In this document: positions 35,041-46,847 of the stretch, in pieces | How positions within the stretch are numbered: the stretch's first letter is position 1 | Layout: each line of letters begins with the position of its first letter | Origin: Talinum fruticosum | Lineage: Eukaryota > Streptophyta > Magnoliopsida > Caryophyllales > Talinaceae | Direction of reading: 5' to 3' | Assembly: GCA_021018815.1 (NCBI GenBank) | Contig: JAITYX010000012.1 | Coordinates: forward strand, 8,853,001-8,917,000 | Length of the DNA stretch: 64,000 bases | The notes under the pieces: generated by a model | Databases searched by the model: none | Seen by the model: the letters and a program-made list of their open reading frames with translations, nothing else | What the model was told of the DNA's origin: nothing | Translations under genes and position numbers: made by a program

Positions 35041-36798
35041 TCCTTTTCGAGGAAGAAGGTTTTTCGGAACCCAGATTTGAATGACTTTAGGTTTTGTCCG
35101 ATTCCGAATCTTCCGTTTAGAGAACTGAGTTTGTGTCTCTTTTTCTTGAAGAAATTTTCTTTTATAAATCGGACGAAATGGTTTTCTCTTGTAAGCTAGT
35201 CCGAGCTCAGTCCTCCTTTCATTTTTATGAATGGGACCGTGCTCGACCTTCCCGAACTTTACAGCTTCGCAATCCTTTTGAAAAGTTCCGAGTAGGAATT
35301 TGATTCCTCTTCTTTGTTAAAACCAAGACCTTCTTTTCTGAAGGAGACGCATTGAGATCCTAAGAGCATATCAAGGTTTTTCTGACCCTGAGTAAACTTT
35401 AAAATAAGATCTTGAGAGTGATTGAGCTTTTGCTTTAGCTGCTTATTTTCTTTTCTAAGTAACTCGGACTCGGTCTCATTGGATTGAGCACTAGTCTTGA
35501 GTTCTCCGAGTGTAAGTCTCAGCTTTTCCAACTCATTTTTAAAGAAATGCTCTTAGTAGAAATTGACTCAAGTTGTTCTCTAAAATGAGAAGAATCGAAT
35601 TGGACTTCTCTTCCAAAGTGAAAATATACTTAGCTAAATCAGCTTTGACGAATTTCGGAAATTCAATTACCTCTTGAGGATTTGCTTCCTCATTGTTTGA
35701 TTGATCCGAGTCCGACTCTGTTTCGATTCGAGTCGGAAAGTGTCATCTCGACACTTTGAGTCATCCGAGTCCTCTTCATCTTCCGATGAGTCCTCATATC
35801 TCCATGTGGCCATTATAGCCTTTTTCTTCTTTCTGTTCCTTTTTCTCTTTGGACGAGTCTTTGAGTATATGTTCCTTGCTTGCCACATTCAAAACATCCG
35901 AGTTCTTAGTCAAAGATTACTTTGAAGGGGAAGAGTACTTACCTTTTCTATCCTTTTTGTCTTTCTTGTAAAACTCTTCTTTTGGCTTCTTATCCCATCT
36001 CTCGTGCTTCATCATTCTCTTGAAGCCTCTAGCAATAAGTGCGATGGGATCCTTTTCCGAGTCAAAAGAACTTATATTTGCTTCTATTGTTTGTGAGGCT
36101 TTCGAGTGCAATGTTGTTTTTGGTGCTCACCTCTGCGTCCTCCTCTTCCGAGTGGATCTCATGGGTGAGAAGCTTCCCAATGAGTTCGTCCGGCTTCATA
36201 GAGAAAAGTTTTGAGCCTCTTCGATAGTTGTCACTTTGGGACCCCATCTTTTCTTGGGTAGGCTTCGAGTATTTTTCTGCACATTTCCTCGTGGGAAATC
36301 TTTTTACCCAGAGATTTGAGATTGTTGGTAATCTCTGTAAATCGAATGAACATCCGAGTGATGTTTTCTTCTAGCTCTATCTTCAACGACTTACATTTAT
36401 GAAGATATTGGCTTATCTTTGCTTGCTCGACCTGGCTTGTGCCTTCATAAGTGTTGACAAGAGTGTCCCATACTTCTTTGGTTGTATCACGGCTGACACT
36501 CGATTGTATTCTTCTAAGCTTATGGCGCACATTAGAATGTTCATCGCCTTAAAGTTCTTTACGAACTTTTACGCTTCATCGATTGTGAACTCGGCCTTTG
36601 TCTAGGGTACAAGTCTTGTTTCTTCTATCTTCATGGGAATGTAGTTGCCCACTTGTATGATGTTCCGGACATCCTCATCATGATCCAGATAGGAAACATT
36701 CCATGAGTTTCTTCCGAGTGCACGAAGTTGGATCCTTTCAACTTTGGTGATCTGCTGGAAGATCTTCCTTCATCGAACTCTTCATTGTTCCGAGCCAT
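35041..36798 (-). pseudogene. E5 gag and linker
   Basis: Minus strand, ATG at 36798 (MARNN...). The gag domain carries TTKEVWDTLVNTYEGTSQVE (about 36490-36430) and ITRMFIRFTEITNNLKSLGK. KKDKKDRKGKYSSPSK precedes the knuckle at about 35905-35855, where CAAG for CAG (35879-35882) and CTCG for CTG (35854-35857) shift the frame twice. An acidic ED/S-rich stretch follows, then the linker helix in 35259-35531 (ESELLRKENKQLKQKLNHSQ) and KEGLGFNKEEE. Several separate open frames. Confidence 0.85.
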
Positions 36799-36843
36799 TT
36801 GATCTTTAAACCTTTGGATGGTTAGATCCGTTCCGAAAGGCTA

Positions 36844-36856
36844 GGCTCTAATACCA
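36844..36856 (-). other. E5 primer-binding site
   Basis: Minus strand TGGTATTAGAGCC; full length, with CAG changed to TAG (the deamination-type change). Confidence 0.8.
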
Positions 36857-36858
36857 AT

Positions 36859-38441
36859 TTAAGGTTTGCTCTTGGAGAGTATAAGTCACCCTAGAGGGGG
36901 TGAATAGGTGAAGTGGAAACTTGCTTGAATTTAAAATAGATATGAATCCGAGGTGAGCATGAAGCAAGGTTAAACTCGGAAAAGCATAAACTCATATTTC
37001 AATAAGTAGTAAAGAAACGGATGAAACGGAATTTTGAAACTATCCGAGTCTAGAATGTACTCGGAAAAGTTATAACTCGGAAAATACGTGGAAACCCTCC
37101 CGGGGTAGAAAACCATGGATCGTGCTAATCCAACCACGAAGTCGAATTCACTATTTGGAGTCCACAAAATACGATGAGCTGACTTGACTTGAGTTGCTCC
37201 CTTAGACAACTCCTTACAAGTTTTTCTTAGACTCATAAATTTCCTTATCATATCTAGTACTTCCTAACCGAGACCACCCTTATAGTTAGGGACAACCGAG
37301 CTGAGTTAACCCTTACAGCTCAGCCAAGGGACCGTACTTAGAGAGTAAGAAAGAAAGTGTTTGTAACTAAGTACAAGACCTTACAACTCAAAAAGTTATG
37401 AAATATAGAATTGGAGTTGTAACTAGAAGATTGAGAATGACTTTTTGCTCAAGTATGTGTATTAACGATAGATTCAAGCAATCTTCAAGTCTTGAAAACT
37501 GGCTTCTATATATAGATGACCAAGTAGCTTAGCCGTTGTGTCCATCTTCCGACTGGAGGTCCTTTGTGACCATTGTAAAGGATTTTCGAGTCACTCGGAA
37601 AATATTCGTTGAGATATGAACGTTGAGCAACGGTTCTTGACTCCTTTGGAAGTCCCAAAACCACTGGTGTGTCTTCAAAAATAAGGTGGAAACCACCGTT
37701 GAGCTTAGTGTTGCAGATTTCCAGCTTTGGAAACGGACAATCCCGACACGATTGTCCGGGGCTAGGTTAGAGGTGGAAAAAGCCTTGTCTGCCTGGTGAT
37801 TTGACGTTTTAAAGCCGGTTACTTTTGCAGTTCAAAAATAGGATAGCCTCATTTGAATAACCTACTAAAGCAAATCAATTTGGTTCTTAAAGTATAAAAT
37901 ACTTTGGTCCAAGGTTAGACACGAGATAATGATATAATTAAGATAATTAAATGACTAATTATCCGAGTCGGAAAAGGAATGGAATTTCTAAGTCTAATAC
38001 CCATGATAATCAAAATTCCATCCGAGTCAGTCTAAAAGAGAATCAAGTTAGATTAAGAATATCGAGTGAACAAACTTGATCTAGACTAAACAAAGTTCAA
38101 ACAACATAAGTCGACTTGGAATAGAAAATTAACATTGTAATTCCTAGAATATGAAGTCGGACTCGAGTTTATGCGTGTGAGTACGAGTGTTTGAACATGC
38201 AATAATTCCGAGTGTTGAGTAACTCATAACTAAGTTAGTACAAGTATGCTTTCCGAGTCAATCGAGTCACACAAAGACATATGAAATAGTTTCGGAACAC
38301 TCGGAATAAATGTTATATCACTCAGAAAACTTTTTAAGGTATATAGAATGACTTGAAATCAAAACCCTATGAGAGAAGAGATCTTATACCTAATTCCCGG
38401 ACGGAACTCGGAAAAGTGTAAGTATAAAGTCCGAGTCTTCA
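36859..38441 (-). repeat. E5 5' LTR
   Basis: 1583 bp, from TTAAGG at 36859 (one change from TGAAGG) to GAGTCTTCA at 38441. TATA complement CTATATATA at 37506-37514. Confidence 0.9.
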
Positions 38442-38660
38442 ATCTCCAAATGTGACTTTTCCTCCCTTGTATTCTTCTAACTCGGAAAAGAGTCTTGAAT
38501 CTCCCGACATTTGGCGTAAGCATCCACTCGTCTAGGTACCAATGCCCTTTTGTTCTTTTCTCGAGCTACCTGCAAGTCGAAACAAACTAACCTTTCTCAT
38601 TTCCTCTAACGAACCCAGTAACTCCCTTTACTGTGGTCCTTTTCGAGGAAGTAGACTCTT
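38442..38660 (-). pseudogene. E4 aspartic protease, 5' part only
   Basis: Minus strand; begins at the E5 insertion point in the VTFGD codons and includes the active-site region (38524-38533), where GACGAGTGG shows CGAG for CAG. The C-terminal half of the domain is missing, replaced by E5. Confidence 0.75.
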
Positions 38661-40338
38661 TGGAACCCGATTTGAATAACTTTGGGTTTGGTTTGATTCT
38701 TTTGAATAATCGGTGGAGAAGGTTTTCTCCCGTAAGTCTGGTCGGGGCTCAATCCTCCTTTCATTCTTGTGAATGGAACCGTGCTCAGCCTTCCGGAACT
38801 TCACAATTCTGGAATCCTTTTTGAAAAATTTTAAGTAGGAATTGGATTCCTCCTCTTTGTTAAAACCAAGTCCTTCTTTTCGAAGGAGACACATTGAGAT
38901 CCTAAGAGCATATCAAAGTTTTTCGACCTTGAGTAAATTTTAGAACAAGTTCTTGAGACTCGTTGAGCTTTTGCTTCAATTGCTCATTCTCTCTTCCGAG
39001 TGACTCGGATTCAGTCTCATTAGATTGAGCACTAGTCTTGGGTTCTCTTACGAGTAAGTCTAAGTTTTTCCAATTCGTTTTTCAAAGAGATGCTCTTAGA
39101 AGTAACGGACTCAAGTTGTTCTTTAAACCGAGAAGAATCGAATTAGATTTTCTTCCGAAGTAAAAATATATTTGGCTAAATCAACTTTGGAGAATTTGAG
39201 GAAGTATTCAATTACCTCCCGAGGATTTCTTTCCTCATTGTCCGAGTGATCCGAGTCCGAATCTGTTTCAACTTCGAGTCGAGAGTGCCATCAAACATTT
39301 TGAGTCATCCGAGTCCTCATCATCTTTTGATGAGTCTTCATCACTTCATGTGGCTATCATAGCCTTTTTCTTCCTTCTGTCCCTCTTTCTCTTGGGACAG
39401 TCCATGACTATGTGTTCCTTGCTACCACATTCAAAACATCCGGAGTTCTTAGTTAAAGATAACTTTAAAGGAGAAGAGTGCTTACCTTTACTATCCTTCT
39501 TGTCTTTCTTATAGAACTCTTCTCTGGCTTCTTATCCCATCTCTTGTGCTTCATCATTCTTTTCAAGCCTCTAACGATGAGTGCCATGGGATCCTCTTCC
39601 GAGTCCGATGAACTCATATTTGCTTCTCTCGGTTTCTAAGGCTTTAAGCGCAATGTTTTTTTGGTGTTGACCTCTACGTCCTTCTTTTCCGAGATGAATC
39701 TTGTGGGTGAGTAGCTTCCCCATGAGTTCATTTGGCTTGAGTTGGGACGAGTTCCGATCCTCTTCAATAGCCGTCACCTTGGGACCCCATCTTCTCTTGG
39801 GTAGGCTTCGAGTATCTTTCGCACATTTCCTCGTGGGAAATCTTTCTACTCAGAGATTTGAGATTATTGGTAATCTCGGTGGAGCGGATGAACATCCGAG
39901 TGATGTTCTCTTCGGCTCCATCTTGAACAACTCATACTTGTGAAGAAATTTTCTTATCTTTGCTTGTCCGACCTGGCTTGTGCCTTCATAAGTGTTGACA
40001 AGTGTGTCCCACACTTCTTTAGCCGTGTCACGAGCGGACACTTGGTTGTACTCTTCTTAGCCGATGGTGCACATTAGAATGTTCATCGCCTTGAAGTTCT
40101 TTCGAACTTCTCCGCTTCATCAACAGTGAACTCAGCCTTTATCTTGGGCACGAGTCTTGTTTCTTCCATCTTCATGGTAATGTAGCTGCCTACTTGTATG
40201 ATGTTCCGGACATCATCATCATGATCCAAGCAAGAAACATTCCATGAGCTTCTTCCAGTGTATGAAGTTAGATCCTTTGAACTTTGGTGGTCTGCTGGAA
40301 GATCTTCCTTCATCGAACTCTCCATTGTTCCGAGGCAT
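38661..40338 (-). pseudogene. E4 gag and linker
   Basis: Minus strand, ATG at 40338 (MPRNN). Gag-domain blocks: TAKEVWDTLVNTYEGTSQVG (about 40030-39970) and the 'NNLKSL' region near 39860. The zinc knuckle at about 39445-39390 is intact in this copy (CFECGSKEHIVMDC), with unaltered CAG at 39398-39400. Linker with EGLGFNKEEESNSY in 38628-38894. Frameshifts occur around 39900, 39640 and 39080. Confidence 0.85.
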
Positions 40339-40383
40339 TTGATCTTTAAACCTTTGGATGGTTAGATCCTTTCTTAAAGGTTA

Positions 40384-40395
40384 GGCTCGACACCA
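40384..40395 (-). other. E4 primer-binding site
   Basis: Minus strand TGGTGTCGAGCC: one transition and one base lost in the CAG triplet relative to the tRNA-Met site. Confidence 0.78.
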
Positions 40396-40397
40396 AT

Positions 40398-41932
40398 TGA
40401 AGGTTTGCTCTTGGAAAGACTAAGTCACCCTAAAGGGGGTAAATAGGGTGATGGGGAAATTTAAACAAGTAATGGAAGAATAAAACTAGAGATGACTCTG
40501 TGGAGAGTATGAGTCTAGATTGGACTCGGAAAAGTGCTAACTCAGAAAGTTACATAGAAAACCTTCAGGGCAGAAAACCACTGGACAGTGCTAGTCCAAA
40601 CACCAAGTCAAATCCACTATTTTGAATCCACAAAATACGAGTAGAAAGACTCAACTAGAATTGCTCCCTTAGACAATTCCTTACAAGATTTTCCTAAACT
40701 CGAAGTTACCTTATCTCGATCTAGTACATCCTAACCGAGGTAAGCTTTATAGTTAGGGACAACCGAGCTGAGATAACCTTTACAGCTCAGCCAAAGGACC
40801 TTACTCGAAACTAAGAATGAGTGTTTGTAAACCGATTACAAGACCTTACAACTCGGAAAGATATTAAGTATAGAGTTGGAGTTTTTAGTAGAACATTGAG
40901 TATGAATACAATGACTTTTGCTTAAAGACGTGTATTGACAATTGGTTCAACAATCTTCAAGTCTTGAGAGTTGGCATCTATTTATAGATAACCAAGCAGA
41001 TTCTCCGTTGTGACTATCTTCTCACTGGAAGTCCCTTGTGACCGTTGCAATGGATTTTCCGAGTCACACGTAAAATATCCGTTGAGTGTGAACGTTGGGC
41101 AACGGCTCTTGACATCTTTGGAAGTCCCAATCCACTGGTGGTGTCTAAAAAGTAGGGTGGAAACCACTGTTGAGCTTACTTGTTGCGGATTTCCAGTTTT
41201 GGAAACAGAACAACCCTAACACGAGTGTCCGGGCCTTGGTCGGAGGTGAAAAAGCCTTGTCTGCTGGTGATTTGACGTTTTGAAGCCGGTTACTTTTGTA
41301 ATTCAAAAATATGATAGCCTTATTTGGATAACCTACAAAATTAAATCAATTTGGTTCTTAATGTATAAAATACTATGGTCTAAGATTAGACACGAGATAA
41401 TAATTATAATTAAGATAATTAAGTGCAAAATTATCCGAGTCGGAAAGAAATGAAATTTTACGAGTCTATTATTCATTATACTCAAATTCCATCATAATCG
41501 GGCTAGAAGCAAAGCAAGTCGGATAAATAACATCGAGTGGAAATACTTCATCTAGACTGCCAATGTTCAAACCAAGCATGCTGACTTAGAGAGATGAATT
41601 AACACGAGTAATCCACTCAAACTTAGATCATGAAGTCGAAGCGAGTTTATGCAAAATAGAACTAGTGTTTGAACATGTAATATATCCGAGTGTTGTCCGA
41701 ATGACTCGAAGCGTGTGTGAAATGATAAACAGGAATATGCATTCCGAGTCGATCGAGTCGAAAGAGAATAAATACGATAGATTTTGTAACACTCGAAAAG
41801 ATGCTATATCACTCGGAAAAGCTATTAAAGTGGATAGAATAACTTTTAATCAAAATTTTATTAGAGATGAAGACTTATACCTGATCCCTTGATGAAACTC
41901 ATAATGATATATACGTAAGGTCCGAGTCTTCA
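40398..41932 (-). repeat. E4 5' LTR
   Basis: 1535 bp, TGAAGG ... GAGTCTTCA on the plus strand; TATA complement at 40978-40986. Directly followed by the TCTAC duplication and E3 gag. Confidence 0.92.
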
Positions 41933-41937
41933 TCTAC

Positions 41938-42780
41938 CAAAGAAAAGATAGGGTCCTAAGGTGACAACCATTGAAGAGGCTCAGGACTTCACTCAAATAA
42001 AGTCATATGAGCTTATTGGGAAGCTACTCACACACGAGATTCATCCGGAAGAAGAGGATATCGAAGTCGGCACTAAAAGGAGCATTGCATTGAAGGCCTT
42101 AGAAAGCGGACATCAAAGTTTGAGCTCCTCATAATCGGAAGAGGATCCCACGTCACTTATTGCCCAAGACTTCAAAAAGATGATGAAGTATAAGAAGTGG
42201 CAAAAGAGGCCAAAGGAAGAGTTCTACAAGAAAGATAAGAAGGACAGGAAAGGTAACTACTTATCCCTTTCAAAGTTATCTTTAACTAAGAATTTTGGTT
42301 GTTTTGAATATGGCGAGCAAGGAGCACATAGTCAAAGACTACCTAATGAGAAAGAAGGACAGAAAGAAGAAAAAGGCTATGATGGCTACCTAGAGTGATG
42401 ATGACACACCCGATGACTTAAAGTGTCTTATGGAGCTAATAGACTTAGAAGCTGAATCCGAGTCGGACGATGACAACTCGGATATTAAGGAGAAAATTCC
42501 TCCGGAGGTAATTGAATACTTCCTAAAGTTCCCCAAAGTTGATTTAGTCAGATATATTTTTACTTTATAAGAAAAGTCCAATTCGACTCTTCTAATTTCA
42601 AAGAACAACTTGAGTCTCTTACTCCCGAGAGCAATGTTTTGAAAAATAAGTTAGAAAACTTTAGACAAAATCTAAAAGTACTCGATACCGAGTGCTCAAG
42701 TTAATGAGACCGAGTCTAAGACACTCGAACCGATAATGAGCAACTGAAAAGGAAGCTTAAAACTCACTCAAGGTCAGAAA
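41938..42780 (+). pseudogene. E3 gag, C-terminal part, with zinc knuckle
   Basis: Resumes in frame after E4 with VTTIEEAQDFT. Next come a KWQKRPKEEFYKKDKKDRKG stretch (42198-42260) and the zinc knuckle (about 42298-42350), where CGAG replaces CAG at 42314-42317 and one Cys is Tyr (CFEY). The acidic tail and start of the coiled linker follow, with several stops. Confidence 0.85.
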
Positions 42781-43560
42781 AACCTTGATCTTTTACTTGG
42801 CTCTCGGTGTGTCTCATTCAGGAAAGAAGGACTTGGTTACAATGTCGAAGAGGAATATAATTCCTAATCCAGCTTTTTAAAAATTGATTCCAAAACTGTA
42901 AGGTTCGGGAAGGCTGAGTATGGTCCCATTCATACAAATGAAAAGAGGACTGAGCCCGGATCGGTTTACAGGAAAAAGCCTTCTCCACCTATTTGCAAAA
43001 AGAAAAGATTTTCGAGAGAAGAGAGACACGAACTCAAATTCCTAGAACGACGACTCATAATCAGACCAAACCCAAAATAATTAAAATCTAAGTTCCCAAA
43101 AGTGCTCTTCCTCATAAAAGGACCATAGTAAAAGGATTTACTGGGTTTGTAAGAGGAAGTGAGAAGGGTTAGCTTGTTTCGTTTTGCAGGTGACTCGAAA
43201 CGAAATGGTCACAGGAACTTAGACAATGGTTGTTCACGCCATTTGCATGGAGATTCAAGGCCTTCTATAAGTTAGAAGAACTGAAAGAAGGCAAAGTTAC
43301 ATTTTGAGATAATAGTAAAGGTAAGATAGTAGGGATTGGCATGATTGGTGAAGGAAATAACTCAGTCACTCTAGTCTACCTTGTCAAAGCGCTTAACTAC
43401 AATCTCCTCAAGCATCTCTCAACTATTTGACAAAGGAAAGGAGGTAAGGTTCACTCAAACCAACTGCTACATTTCGATGCGAGTCACCAAAGAGGCAAAG
43501 CTCTTACGTTTGAGGTAAGGTAACACTTATACTATCCCTGTTTCATATTCAATTCAGAAT
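42781..43560 (+). pseudogene. E3 linker and aspartic protease
   Basis: The KEGLGYN-like block is near 42825. The protease active-site codons near 43215-43245 read LDNGCSRHL, so the Asp is kept and Ser is Asn. KGKIVGIGMIGEGNN is near 43318-43362, and the substrate-flap-like 'SISQLFDKGKEVRFT' region is at about 43418-43460. Frame changes occur around 43185 and 43400. Confidence 0.75.
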
Positions 43561-44430
43561 TTATCTTGCTTAAAAGCATCTTTGAATGATGATTCATGGA
43601 CTTGGCATCGTACACTAGGTCATATTAGCATACATAATGGATTGGTTAGGGGCTTATCTAACTGTGCATTTAAGAATGAGAAAAGCTGTAAAGCATGCAT
43701 AAAAGGAAAGCAAGTCATATCGTCTTTCAAACTAGTCAAAATTATGTCTACATCCAAAGTGCTTGAATTAGTTCATATGGATTTGTGCGGTGAAATTCCT
43801 CTCGAAAATCTTAGGAGGTAAATCTTATGTGCTTGTCATTGTTGATGATTATTCACGATTTACCTACGTGTATTTTATGAAGAACAAGAATGAAGGATTC
43901 AAAGAGTTCACTAAGATCTATAAGAAAATTCAAGATGAGTCTCGGACTCAAATCGGAAGGATTCTAACCGACCATGAAAGGGATTTCGACTAAGAATTTG
44001 TAGAATTATGTGACAAGAATGGGATTCCTCAACAAAATGGAGTAGTGGAGATGAAGAACATAACTCTTGAAGAAATAGGAAGGGCCATGATAATTGAAAA
44101 TTATCTAGCTTACTATTTACGGGCTGAGGCGATCAACACAGACAAACTATACACTCAACGGATGCCTTATCAAACCCATCTTGAAGAAGACACCCTATGA
44201 GCTATACAAGGGAAAGAAACCTAACATCTCCTACTTCAGACTATTTGGGTGTAAATGCTTTATGCACAACAATGGTAAGGAGTATCTGACTAAATTTGAT
44301 GCTAGGTTAGATGAAGGTATATTCCTGGGTTACTCATCTCATAGTAAAGCTTATCAAATTTTTAACAAAAGGACTAACAAAGTGGAAGAAAGTATCCACG
44401 TTGTCTTTGATAAGATTGAAATTGACCTTG
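43561..44430 (+). pseudogene. E3 integrase with a 27-nt internal deletion
   Basis: Zinc domain in 43582-43821: DDSWTWHRTLGHISIH and SCKACIKGK (HHCC ligands present). Core: HMDLCGEIPLENL, then a frame change at about 43805 into GGKSYVLVIVDDYSRFTYVY; second Asp in LTDHERDFD (43968-43992). Nine codons present in E2 (between GI and PQQNG) are missing near 44025, so the spacing to the catalytic Glu in NGVVEMKN is short. The C-terminal part, 44181-44540, is clean: KKTPYELYKGKKPNISYFRL through DKIEID. Confidence 0.88.
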
Positions 44431-44859
44431 GCAGTATAAGTGAATCTACATTCTCAGTGGTTAAGTTTAACAGAGATGAAGATGACCTTGCTGAAGCTGA
44501 GCTCAAAAGGAGTCAAAGTAGGAGAATTGAGACAACTTAAACCGAGGCAACTTAGAATGAGCCAACTCAAAATGTCGTGACTCGGAATGAACAAACTCAA
44601 GAGCGAGCTCGGAATGTCGAAGAATAAGTCAATACAGAGACTCAGTAAGATCAACCAACTGAAGATCAGCTTATTCAACTAACAAACTTGGTAAATCGGA
44701 GGACATATAGAGCATTCAAATATGTATCCAGATCACCCACCCGAGAATATACATTCCGATATCAAAAATGGGGTAAGAACTCGATCTTCTTTGCATAATC
44801 TGTGTGCATTCCTTACATTCACATCATTAACTGAACCAAAAATACACTAGAGGCCCTAG

Positions 44860-46340
44860 ATGAACCTAAATGGGTAAAGGCCATGCAAGAAGAGCTTAAT
44901 CAATTTGAAAGAAACCAAGTCTGGACTCTAACCAAATGACCTTCGACCACCCACTAACAGGAACAAAATGGGTTTTCAAAAACAAACTGGATGAGGAATG
45001 GTTGGTAGTCGAAATAGGCTAGACTAGTTGCTTAGGGATACAACCAAGAGGAAGGAATTGATTGTGGGGAAACCATTGCACCTGTTGCTAGGATTGAGGC
45101 AATAAGAATTCTTTTAGCATTTGCATCTAGCATGAACATCAAGCTTTATCGGATGGATGTCAAATGTGCATTTTGCAATGTTTTTATTCAAGAAGTTTAT
45201 GTTGAGTAACCCCTAGAGTTGAAAACTCATAATTTCCAAATCATGTTTTCATGTTGCAAAAAGTTTTATATGGTCTTCAACAAGCTCCTAGAGCATGGTA
45301 TGAAAGACTAAGCGGTTTCTTGGTTAAAAATGATTTCAAAAGAGGTTAGATTAAAAAACGCTTTCCATAAAAACCAAGGGGAATGATTTCCTCATCATTA
45401 AGATTTATGTTGATGATATCATCTTTGGAGCTACTAATAAAACTTTATGCCAAGAGTTTTCCGAGTTAATAAGATAGGAGTTCCAAATGAGTATGATGGG
45501 AGAACTCAATTTTTTTCTTAGTCTACGGATCAAACAAGACAAGGATGGCATCTACGTCCATCAATCTAAGTATACCATGGAGTTATTAAACAAATACAAG
45601 CTACAAGATGTGAAGCATGCAGCAATACCTATGAGTAGCGAGTTTGAAACTAGACTCGGACGAAAAAGGTAAAGCCGTAGATCGAAATTTTACAGAGGTA
45701 TGATTGGATCCTTACTTTATCTCACATCTAGTAGGCTAGATATCATGTTTAGTGTCTGCCTTTGTGCAAGATTTCAAGCTAATCCAACGTAATCACTTCT
45801 CACTGTGGTGAAGAGAATTTTTACATATCTTTTAGGGACTCGGAATCTTGGTCTATGTTTTTCAAAAGACTCGGAATTGACTCTCACTAGATACTAAGAT
45901 ATTGACTATGCTTGGATACAAGGTTGATAGAAAGAGCACTTTAGGAGCATGCTAATTTCTGGGTCAATCCCTCGTCTCCTGGAAATTAAAGAAACGAGAA
46001 CTCGGTTGCTCTATCAACTGCTGAGGCTTAGTACACTACAGTTGGAGCTTGTTATGTTCGGATTGTATGGATCAAGCAGCACTTCAAGGATCTTGGACTA
46101 TCATTCAGATCTATCCCAATCAAGTGTGACAATCGAGTGCAATCCGCATCACTAAGAGTTCAGTTCAACACTCAAAGACTAAGCATATTAAGGTCGGTAT
46201 CATTTTCCGAGAGACCATTCCGAGAAAGTTGATACCGAGCTTGAATTTATTCCTACTAAGTTTCGAGTTAGTCGACATTTTCACTAAGCCTCTTAGTGAA
46301 GATCAGTTTTGTTTTATTAGGAATGAACTTGGAATGATTA
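44860..46340 (+). pseudogene. E3 reverse transcriptase and RNase H
   Basis: LDEPKWVKAMQEELNQFERN at about 44858-44915, [20 protein letters not shown] (45091-45150), YVDD at 45406-45417, MSMMGELNFFLSLRIKQDKD (45487-45546), and MIGSLLYLTSSR at 45700-45735. The Asp-Gln-Lys before it is frameshifted (CG for CAG at 45683-45684). RNase H continues with the TQNLG-equivalent (CGG at 45841-45843), an SWKLKK-type block near 45982, and DIFTKPLSEDQF at about 46270-46310, so unlike E2 the C-terminus is present. Multiple stops. Confidence 0.88.
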
Positions 46341-46742
46341 ATACACGATTATATGATTATTACATGAATTATTCTTACATGATTATGTGTTATGTGCTTT
46401 GATTGAATAACAAGTGGATTAGTTGAATTAGAATGAAACTAAGCTACGAGTTATTAGTACTCCGAGTGTTCTTAGCCACTCGAAAACCTTATTAAGTCGG
46501 ACTCAATTTATGAGTCAAATGGACATCAAAATTATGAGGTTGTCTCTACATTAATGGGGTATCTCATAATTGTTTTTGAAAACTCTTTCTTCTCTCTCTT
46601 TGTCATGCACTTTAGTTAACACAAACTAGCCATTCAAAGACAGATTCTTGAAAAACTAGCCGTTACAATATAGAGCGACACAACGGATCGAGAACTCGTT
46701 GCTTGAGTTTTGAGTCGAAAGAAGGTTGGAACTCTTTTCTGT

Positions 46743-46751
46743 TATAAATAG
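46743..46751 (+). promoter_or_regulatory. TATA box upstream of the E3 envelope-like ORF
   Basis: TATAAATAG, 97 bp before the ATG at 46848 and followed by a CT-rich leader with a short (CA)n and (CT)n run. Located about 430 bp after the end of RNase H, in non-coding DNA. The same box occupies the same place in E5. Confidence 0.6.
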
Positions 46752-46847
46752 CACCTCTTCACTTTCTTTTCTTCACTTTACCTACTGTTTACTCGCTCTC
46801 TTTGCTCTCATCACTACTAAACACACACACACACTCTCTCTCTCTCT

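Larger units (their letters stand above)
29485..38441 (-). mobile_element. E5: SIRE-like element inserted in E4, 3' LTR truncated
   Basis: 5' LTR 36859-38441, primer site, gag, protease, integrase, RT, RNase H, envelope-like ORF, polypurine tract, and only the first 387 bp of the 3' LTR (29485-29871). The LTR piece is almost identical to the matching part of 38058-38441, proving it belongs to E5. At the right, E4 protease sequence follows the LTR end directly. Confidence 0.9.
25396..41932 (-). mobile_element. E4: SIRE-like element inserted in E3 gag, itself hosting E5
   Basis: Bounded by two very similar minus-strand LTRs (25396-26923 and 40398-41932) and an exact TCTAC duplication. Its own sequence is the 5' part (LTR, primer site, gag, protease start; 38442-41932) and the 3' part (leader, envelope-like ORF, polypurine tract, LTR; 25396-29484). 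Integrase, RT and RNase H are missing and E5 occupies their place, so a deletion followed or accompanied the E5 insertion. Confidence 0.9.
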
